The translations under genes and the position numbers were made by a program. This document shows positions 14,205-18,606 of a DNA stretch of 18,606 nucleotides, one piece after another. The stretch lies in NCBI GenBank assembly GCA_030619405.1, contig JAUXBK010000020.1:1-18606 (forward strand), in the 5' to 3' direction. The notes under the pieces are model-generated. The model was not told the origin of the DNA. It made no database searches and saw nothing but the letters and a program-made list of their open reading frames with translations. Positions within the stretch are counted from its first letter, which is position 1. Each line of letters opens with the position of its first letter. Source of the stretch: Sedimenticola sp. GTDB taxonomy: Bacteria > Pseudomonadota > Gammaproteobacteria > Chromatiales > Chromatiaceae.

Positions 14205-14345
14205 AGAAAACAGAGGACAGAGGACAGAACATAGGATGCGGTGAGGGAAACGAACCGCATCGGTCACGGCCCGGAAGAGAAAAGACAGAAGGCAGAAGAG
14301 AGAAGGCCGGGGCAGAAGAGAGGGTAGCAGCAAAAGAGTCTGTTT
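14205..14345. repeat. Purine-rich repeat and hairpin between norB and norE
   Basis: The plus strand is a run of GACAGA/GGACAGA-like units (two GAGGACA copies near 14213-14226, then related AAGACAGAAGGCAGAAG near 14281-14298). An exact 8-bp inverted pair, GATGCGGT (14235-14242) and ACCGCATC (14254-14261), sits in it. No gene is convincing here; open frames reflect the absence of stops in biased sequence. It lies between the norB terminator and the norE promoter. Confidence 0.55.
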
Positions 14346-14354
14346 CGACCCAAT

Positions 14355-14383
14355 AAAAAAGGCCGGCGCCAGGTGCCGGCCTT
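14355..14383 (-). terminator. Rho-independent terminator of norCB
   Basis: On the minus strand a perfect 9-bp stem AAGGCCGGC / GCCGGCCTT with a 7-nt loop is followed by six T. It lies about 35 nt after the norB stop, so norCB ends here and norE onward needs its own promoter or readthrough. Confidence 0.93.
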
Positions 14384-14417
14384 GAACCGGGGATTGAACC
14401 CCCGGGATTTGCCGTTA

Positions 14418-15806
14418 TCAATCGGCGACAGCCGCCTCCGGCTCGTTCTGACCGACGAAGAAGCTGGCGACATAGAGCACCAGTCCGATCAGGAATACCA
14501 GCCCGGCGATCTCACGCAACCAGTAGAACAGGCTGATCTGATCCTGCACCACCATGAACGGCATGGGGTTTTCCGAGATACGCTGCAGATAAGACTGCAG
14601 GATACCGGCCCCGGTGAGGAACAGGGTGATGAAGACCATGGACACGGTCATCAACCAGAAAGACCACATCTCCAGCACCTGGGATTTGCCCGGGTTGGCC
14701 GCATTTCGGCCCCGCAACAGCGGCATGGCGTAAGAGATCATGGTGAGGCTGATCATCACATAGGCGCCATAGAAGGCCATATGGCCATGGGCCGCTGTGA
14801 TCTGGGTGCCGTGGGTGTAGTAGTTCACCGGTGACAGGGTGTGCAGGAAGCCCCACACGCCAGCGCCCAGGAATGCCATTACTGCGGTGCCCAGCGCCCA
14901 CAGGGTAGCCACCTTGTTGGGGTGCTCGCGGCGGCGCTTGTTCACCATGTTGAAGGCGAAGACCGTCATCATGAAGAACGGAATCGGTTCCATGGCGGAG
15001 AAGATGGAGCCCCACCACAGCCAGTAATCCGGGGTGCCGATCCAGAAATAGTGATGGCCGGTACCGATCAGGCCGGTGATCAGCACCATGGCGATGACGA
15101 TGTAGAGCCACTTTTCGATCACTTCGCGGTCGACGCCGGTCACCTTGATCAGCACGAAGGCGAGCATGGCGCCAAGGATCAACTCCCAGACGCCCTCAAC
15201 CCACAGATGGACCACCCACCACCAGTAGTACTTGTCTCTCACGACGTTTACGGGGTTGTAGAAGGAGAAAAGGAAGAACACGGCCAGGCCGGTGAGCCCC
15301 AGCAGCAGTATCAGGTTGATGGAGGTCTTGCGGCCCTTGAGGATGGTCATGCCGATGTTGAACAGGAGTGACAGGACAACCACCACGATACCCAGCTTGG
15401 TGATGGTCGGCTGTTCAAGAAACTCCCGGCCCATGGTGGGCAGCAGCTCGTTCATGGTCAATTTTGCCAGCTCCGAGTAGGAGAGCAGCAGGTACCCGGC
15501 CACGGTGGCGCCGGCGGCGATCAGGAAGATCCAGAACGTGAGCGTGGCCAGCCAGGGGGCGAACAGCTCGGTCTCGGCCTCTTCCGGTACCAGATAGTAG
15601 GCGGCGCCCATAAAAGCCATCAACAGCCAGATGATGAGGGCGTTGGTATGGACCATGCGGGCCACATTGAACGGGATGGCGGGAAACAGGAAGTCCCCCA
15701 TCACATACTGCAGCCCCATGATCAGACCGAACAGGATCTGGGCCACGAACAGTGCGATGGCTGCAATGAAGTAGAGCTTTGCAACCGATTGTGATTTGTA
15801 TTTCAT
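14418..15806 (-). CDS. norB: Nitric oxide reductase catalytic subunit NorB
   Basis: This 462-residue, 12-helix membrane protein reduces two NO to N2O. All metal ligands are present with an exact shift of seven residues from the Pseudomonas aeruginosa enzyme: His53 and His342 (low-spin haem b), His340 (haem b3), His200, His251, His252 and Glu204 (non-haem iron FeB), plus the conserved Glu208. It is the short cytochrome-dependent type, without the N-terminal quinol-oxidising extension of qNOR, and it follows norC by 15 nt. GGGGGAA precedes the start. The gene is complete and ends with an acidic tail just before the terminator near 14370. Confidence 0.98.
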   Translation of the reverse strand: MKYKSQSVAKLYFIAAIALFVAQILFGLIMGLQYVMGDFLFPAIPFNVARMVHTNALIIWLLMAFMGAAYYLVPEEAETELFAPWLATLTFWIFLIAAGATVAGYLLLSYSELAKLTMNELLPTMGREFLEQPTITKLGIVVVVLSLLFNIGMTILKGRKTSINLILLLGLTGLAVFFLFSFYNPVNVVRDKYYWWWVVHLWVEGVWELILGAMLAFVLIKVTGVDREVIEKWLYIVIAMVLITGLIGTGHHYFWIGTPDYWLWWGSIFSAMEPIPFFMMTVFAFNMVNKRRREHPNKVATLWALGTAVMAFLGAGVWGFLHTLSPVNYYTHGTQITAAHGHMAFYGAYVMISLTMISYAMPLLRGRNAANPGKSQVLEMWSFWLMTVSMVFITLFLTGAGILQSYLQRISENPMPFMVVQDQISLFYWLREIAGLVFLIGLVLYVASFFVGQNEPEAAVAD

Positions 15807-15821
15807 CAGTGGATTCCCCCT

Positions 15822-16271
15822 TTAACCCTGGATGTTCGGCGGCCAGTTGCGCGCCGTCTTGATTTCAGAGACGTACTTCAGAAACTCTGCGAGGGCGGTG
15901 AGCTCCTCATCGCTGAAGTGGAACTGCGGCATGCTGCGGCGTCCCGGGATACCATTCTCAGGACGACTGGCGATGAACCCCTTGATGGCATCGGTGGAGT
16001 TGCCGAAACGTGTGTAGACATTACCCAACTCCGGTGCAAAGTAGCCACCCTCCCCGAGCAGGGTGTGGCAGCCGATGCAGTTATTTTCTTCCCAAAGCTG
16101 CTTCCCTTTCGTGATCTTGGCACCCATGGGGCCTTCGAGGGCGGCGCGATTGTCGAGGTTGGGGAAGTCTGCTTCAGTTTGGAAAGTCAGGGCGAGAAGT
16201 AACAGGAAGAAAAACGCGGAGCCTCCATAAAAGATGTTCCGCGCCATCGCTTTGGTAAAGGCCTGGGCCAT
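15822..16271 (-). CDS. norC: Nitric oxide reductase cytochrome c subunit NorC
   Basis: This 149-residue protein has an N-terminal membrane anchor (about residues 13-31) and a periplasmic class I cytochrome domain. The haem site is CIGCH (Cys65, Cys68, His69), and Met114 in RRSMPQF is the axial ligand. ENNCIGCHTLLGEGGYFAPEL is very characteristic of NorC. It takes electrons from periplasmic cytochromes and passes them to NorB. AAAGGAGTGATCC lies before the ATG, and an FNR/DNR-like box is centred about 73 nt upstream of the start codon. The gene is complete. Confidence 0.98.
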   Translation of the reverse strand: MAQAFTKAMARNIFYGGSAFFFLLLLALTFQTEADFPNLDNRAALEGPMGAKITKGKQLWEENNCIGCHTLLGEGGYFAPELGNVYTRFGNSTDAIKGFIASRPENGIPGRRSMPQFHFSDEELTALAEFLKYVSEIKTARNWPPNIQG

Positions 16272-16309
16272 TTTGGATCACTCCTTTAATTTTACGAAAG
16301 TGCATGGTG

Positions 16310-16315
16310 ATTAGA
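16310..16315 (-). promoter_or_regulatory. Predicted -10 element of the norC promoter
   Basis: The minus strand reads TCTAAT, five of six matches to TATAAT, exactly where a class II activator site centred at -41.5 would need it. Predicted transcription start is near 16303, about 32 nt before the ATG. Confidence 0.6.
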
Positions 16316-16337
16316 AACAAATGGACAAAAGAGCACA

Positions 16338-16351
16338 TTGACCTTGATCAA
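16338..16351 (-). promoter_or_regulatory. FNR/DNR-type activator box of norCB
   Basis: On the minus strand the sequence is TTGAT-CAAG-GTCAA, fitting TTRAY-N4-RTYAA at every position. It is the best regulatory match in the window and is correctly placed relative to the -10 at 16310-16315. The regulator is probably an NO-sensing DNR/NNR protein or FNR/ANR; none is encoded here. Confidence 0.8.
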
Positions 16352-16400
16352 TAGTATGCACTCTAGCTATGCACTCTGGTTGGTTCTCGGCCCCACGGGA

Positions 16401-16432
16401 GCCCGGCATAAGAAAAACTTATGGGCTTTTTT
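16401..16432 (+). terminator. Terminator-like hairpin with T-run, apparently lacking an upstream gene
   Basis: GCCCGGCATAAG and CTTATGGGC pair around an AAAAA loop and are followed by six T on the plus strand. No plus-strand gene ends before it, as norC points away. It may end a small RNA, stop transcription toward the trihaem cytochrome gene, or be the relic of a lost gene. An inverted-repeat element begins right after the T-run. Confidence 0.5.
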
Positions 16433-16636
16433 GGTAACTTCTCAATAGTCCGGTGCAATCTGGAAATTGTAGGGGGGATAAGCGTAAGCGCATCCACCAT
16501 CCCGGGCTTTGAGGCATACGAACAGGTCATTGGTGGATGCGGCGCGCATAAGTGGAGAGCAGGAAAGGAGGCCTGTGGGCGCGCCTTATCCACCCTACGA
16601 AACCACCAAACTGCCCCGGGAGATTGAGAAGTTACC
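16433..16636. mobile_element. 204-bp inverted-repeat element inserted at a T-run
   Basis: GGTAACTTCTCAAT at 16433-16446 recurs exactly in reverse complement at 16623-16636. Exactly six T lie outside each end (16427-16432 and 16637-16642), a possible 6-bp target duplication. Inside are GGATAAGCGTAAGCGCATCC (16475-16494) and the opposing pieces GGTGGATGCGGCGCGCATAA and CGCGCCTTATCCACCCTACG, which resemble the GTGGATAAGCG...GCATCCACC repeats common in proteobacterial intergenic DNA. No protein is encoded. Confidence 0.7.
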
Positions 16637-16698
16637 TTTTTTGCGGGATGTTATGATGGTGGGGTGATTGCTTCGAACTGTTTTGGAGGAACCGGGCA

Positions 16699-17541
16699 AT
16701 GATCAGATCCATTCTTATTCTGGCTGTGGCACTCTGCGGGATCTCGTCCGCTGGCGTCGTGACCGCTGGCGAAGCGGAGAAGCTGATACAGCTGCCACCG
16801 GCCTCCCTGGCCCGCTGGTACAAGCCGGCCAATGAGCGTCAGGTCTGGCTGCACAATATGTTCAAACTGCGGCGGGAGCTGCAGGCGGTGAGCGAGTACA
16901 TCGCCCTGGAGGATGGTCCGAGGCTCGCGAAATGGGCAGAACGTCTGGTCGGGCACTATCGGCGGATCGGCGAGATGGTGCCTGAGTGGCGGGATGAGCT
17001 GGAGTTCCAGGTCACTGACGAACTGCGCCAGGCGGCGGCGTCAGCCGACTTCAGGCGAGCGGCAAAGGCCGTCCGCAAGCTCGGGTTGAGCTGCCGATCC
17101 TGTCACCGGGAGTATCGGACCACCGCCGCACTGCTTTACCGGACACCGGATTTCGGGAAGGTCAGGGTGGAAGAGAGCGAAACCCTGGAGGAGTTGACTT
17201 ACAAGCAGCTGATGGGGCGGCTTTCGCTGCTGCTGAACCGGGTCAAGATCGCCAGTGAGGATGAACGGAAGAGCACCGCGCTGGCGTCTTTGGATGAGTT
17301 GGGGCGACGTCTGGAAGACCTGGGACAGAGCTGTGCCCAGTGTCACCAGGATGAGGTTCCGAAACAGCGGATTCTGGGTGAAGAGGGTCGCGGCAAGCTG
17401 GCAGCCGTGAGGCAGGGGCTGGAAGCGGGGGATGCCAAAGCCGCCGGCCGCGGTCTGGGTGAACTGGCTGTTTACACCTGTGCTCGCTGCCATGGGGTAC
17501 ACCGTACCCTCTATGACATCCGCCGGGAGCTGGAGCCTTGA
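16699..17541 (+). CDS. Exported trihaem cytochrome c with class II-like units
   Basis: This 280-residue precursor has a signal peptide (MIRSILILAVALCGISSAGVVTAG) and three haem sites: CRSCH (Cys132), CAQCH (Cys212) and CARCH (Cys261). LGLSCRSCHREYR is very like the end of class II cytochromes (cytochrome c' family), in which haem binds at the end of a four-helix bundle. The long helical segment before it (about 45-130) fits one bundle; the second and third units look shorter. TTTTGGAGGA precedes the ATG. It is divergent from norCB across a 427-nt gap. Class II cytochromes can bind NO or carry electrons, so a role in NO handling or electron supply to cNOR is possible, but the family is not one I can name precisely. 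Confidence 0.85.
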   Translation: MIRSILILAVALCGISSAGVVTAGEAEKLIQLPPASLARWYKPANERQVWLHNMFKLRRELQAVSEYIALEDGPRLAKWAERLVGHYRRIGEMVPEWRDELEFQVTDELRQAAASADFRRAAKAVRKLGLSCRSCHREYRTTAALLYRTPDFGKVRVEESETLEELTYKQLMGRLSLLLNRVKIASEDERKSTALASLDELGRRLEDLGQSCAQCHQDEVPKQRILGEEGRGKLAAVRQGLEAGDAKAAGRGLGELAVYTCARCHGVHRTLYDIRRELEP

Positions 17542-17569
17542 ACCGGTAACGGTCGGACGAATATCTCGA

Positions 17570-18121
17570 TCAGGGTGCCAGGCCGCTCCAGGTCAGGGCG
17601 GTCTTCCGGTCGCTGCCCCACAGGCCCCGATGGGTACGGATCGCCTCCTGCTGATACCCCAGCAGGCGGCTTTTGAGTAGCTCTGTCAGGGGGAAGCGAT
17701 TGAGCACGATGGCATAGCCGTTCGACACCATTGCATCATTCAGGGAGCTGCCGTCGGGGGCGATTACCCGCACCGAAATACGTCCGTATTTGTCCCGCTT
17801 CCGAAGATCCCCCTCGAGCCTTACCGCATCACCGGACGTTATCAACCCCTGCAGATGGCGGGTCGATTTCTGACCGATGGCCAGGAGTGCCGCCTTGCTG
17901 AGCCCGGTGCGCTCCAGGTCGCGCTTCAGCTTCGGGTTCTCCACCACCTCCGGGGCATCGATGCCGAACAGCTGGATGCGTTCGCTGCCGCCGCGTATTC
18001 GTATCACCAGGGTATCACCGTCCTCCACGCCCTGGACCAGGAAACGTGTTTCAGCACTCTGGACGGAGGCTATACCAGTCAGCAGCAGGATGGGCAGAAA
18101 AGTAATGATATGCAGGTTCAT
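17570..18121 (-). CDS. Exported staphylococcal-nuclease-like (thermonuclease family) protein
   Basis: The 183-residue precursor has a signal peptide (ILLLTGIASVQSA|ET) and the SNase core: VEDGDTLVIR (Asp36 equivalent to the calcium ligand Asp21), LFGIDAPE (Asp55, Glu58 equivalent to Asp40, Glu43) and DKYGR (Arg114 equivalent to Arg87). Where the nuclease Arg35 is expected, the sequence has Gln50 (RIQLFGIDAPE), so activity may be changed. It would act on nucleic acid outside the cytoplasm. It converges with the trihaem cytochrome gene, 28 bp apart. It lies just downstream of a zinc-ribbon gene on the same strand. Confidence 0.88.
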   Translation of the reverse strand: MNLHIITFLPILLLTGIASVQSAETRFLVQGVEDGDTLVIRIRGGSERIQLFGIDAPEVVENPKLKRDLERTGLSKAALLAIGQKSTRHLQGLITSGDAVRLEGDLRKRDKYGRISVRVIAPDGSSLNDAMVSNGYAIVLNRFPLTELLKSRLLGYQQEAIRTHRGLWGSDRKTALTWSGLAP

Positions 18122-18144
18122 GGATTATTACTCTAAAATTATGG

Positions 18145-18345
18145 TCAGGACGGGATTACTCTGGGAAGCCAGAAAGCAAAAAAGGTACAGAGCAGCACCA
18201 GGATGGTGAAAAGCAGGATGTAACGCCTGCGGGCGCCGGCGCGGTAGCCCTTTTTCTGAAAATGGGAGACTGCGCCGCAGTGAGGGCATACGGCGACATC
18301 ATCCGGGATCCGCCTGCCGCAGTAGAGACACTTTACCTGGCCCAT
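18145..18345 (-). CDS. Small zinc-ribbon membrane protein
   Basis: This 66-residue protein has an N-terminal zinc ribbon (CLYCG at Cys6/Cys9 and CPHCG at Cys20/Cys23), a basic stretch (KKGYRAGARRR) and one C-terminal membrane helix (YILLFTILVLLCTFFAFWL). The positive-inside pattern puts the zinc ribbon in the cytoplasm. An AGGTG site lies about 8 nt before the ATG. It precedes the nuclease-like gene by 23 nt and may be co-transcribed with it. Proteins of this design are common in bacteria and mostly lack a known function. Confidence 0.75.
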   Translation of the reverse strand: MGQVKCLYCGRRIPDDVAVCPHCGAVSHFQKKGYRAGARRRYILLFTILVLLCTFFAFWLPRVIPS

Positions 18346-18606
18346 AGAGTGGCACCTATCTTAATTTCGCAATCGTTCACGGGGGTAAGGAGCAGGTTTA
18401 TTCCAACCGTATTGTTCAATGAAATCCTGTTAATCCTGTCTAATTCTTGGGTGTGGTTCGACCGATACCCCTCAAGTTTCCAACCCCTGTGAATGGTTAC
18501 TTACTATAGGCATTCAGCCGCGGCCATTTTTTTTGTTCGTGAACGCATACGAGTTTTTTCAATGGCTGGTCCCGCTGGAGCGGGTCAGTTTGTTGTGCAC
18601 GTTATA
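18346..18606. other. Intergenic end region with short repeats
   Basis: No gene could be supported. AATCCTGTTAATCCTGTC at 18423-18440 is a 9-nt tandem repeat of a type common in intergenic DNA of metagenomic and gammaproteobacterial genomes. CCCGCT-GG-AGCGGG at 18571-18584 is a short perfect palindrome near the window edge. The next gene lies outside. Confidence 0.5.

Noticed and set aside
14134..14421. Small minus-strand frames between norB and norE
   Set aside because: They span the terminator and the purine-rich tract; composition and lack of ribosome sites argue against coding.

Overview
The window looks like chromosome from a facultatively anaerobic, sulfur-oxidising gammaproteobacterium. 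This lineage is inferred from gene content and from protein style, not from a marker gene. It carries a flavocytochrome c sulfide dehydrogenase (fccAB), a complete cytochrome c-dependent nitric oxide reductase locus (norCB, norEF, norQ, norD) and at least four further c-type cytochromes. Together these are what would be needed to pass electrons from sulfide to nitrogen oxides in the periplasm. Genome style resembles Chromatiales/Sedimenticola-type sulfur oxidisers.

Layout. Positions 129-1583 (+): an acyl carrier protein and a FabF-type ketosynthase, 3 nt apart. 1607-1839: a short terminal-inverted-repeat element. 2034-2993 (+): a SLAC1/TehA-family anion channel with an FNR/DNR-like box upstream. 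3015-3176: a MITE-like element. 3281-4123 (+): an exported dihaem c4-like cytochrome with a proline-rich tail. 4185-4541: nested inverted repeats. 4677-6605 (-): fccA-fccB, followed by a strong intrinsic terminator. 6799-7761 (-): an exported ankyrin-repeat protein. 7806-8021: another inverted-repeat element. 8019-8597 (-): a tetrahaem NapC/NirT-type membrane cytochrome. 8822-8964: the second copy of the MITE. 9052-14059 (-): norE-norF-norQ-(small membrane protein)-(membrane polyferredoxin)-norD. 14418-16271 (-): norC-norB with its own terminator and an FNR/DNR-like promoter. 16433-16636: an inverted-repeat element. 16699-17541 (+): a trihaem class-II-like cytochrome. 17570-18345 (-): a staphylococcal-nuclease-like protein and a zinc-ribbon membrane protein.

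How the genes work together. FccAB would oxidise sulfide and reduce soluble c-type cytochrome. The NapC/NirT-type protein would move quinol electrons to the periplasm. NorCB would reduce NO to N2O, with NorQ/NorD needed for activation and NorE/NorF as accessory membrane proteins. Two genes lie between norQ and norD, joined to each other and to norD by overlapping stop/start codons: a four-helix small membrane protein and a membrane 4Fe-4S protein. This is the least ordinary part of the gene content. Candidate TTRAY-N4-RTYAA boxes sit before norC and norE, and a 9/10 match sits before the SLAC1 gene, which suggests shared anaerobic/NO control.

The most striking feature outside the genes is that most long intergenic gaps hold a different short inverted-repeat element without its own transposase. 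Two copies of one family each carry a perfect but different 9-bp flanking direct repeat, which is direct evidence of transposition. No tRNA, rRNA, CRISPR array or intact transposase was seen.
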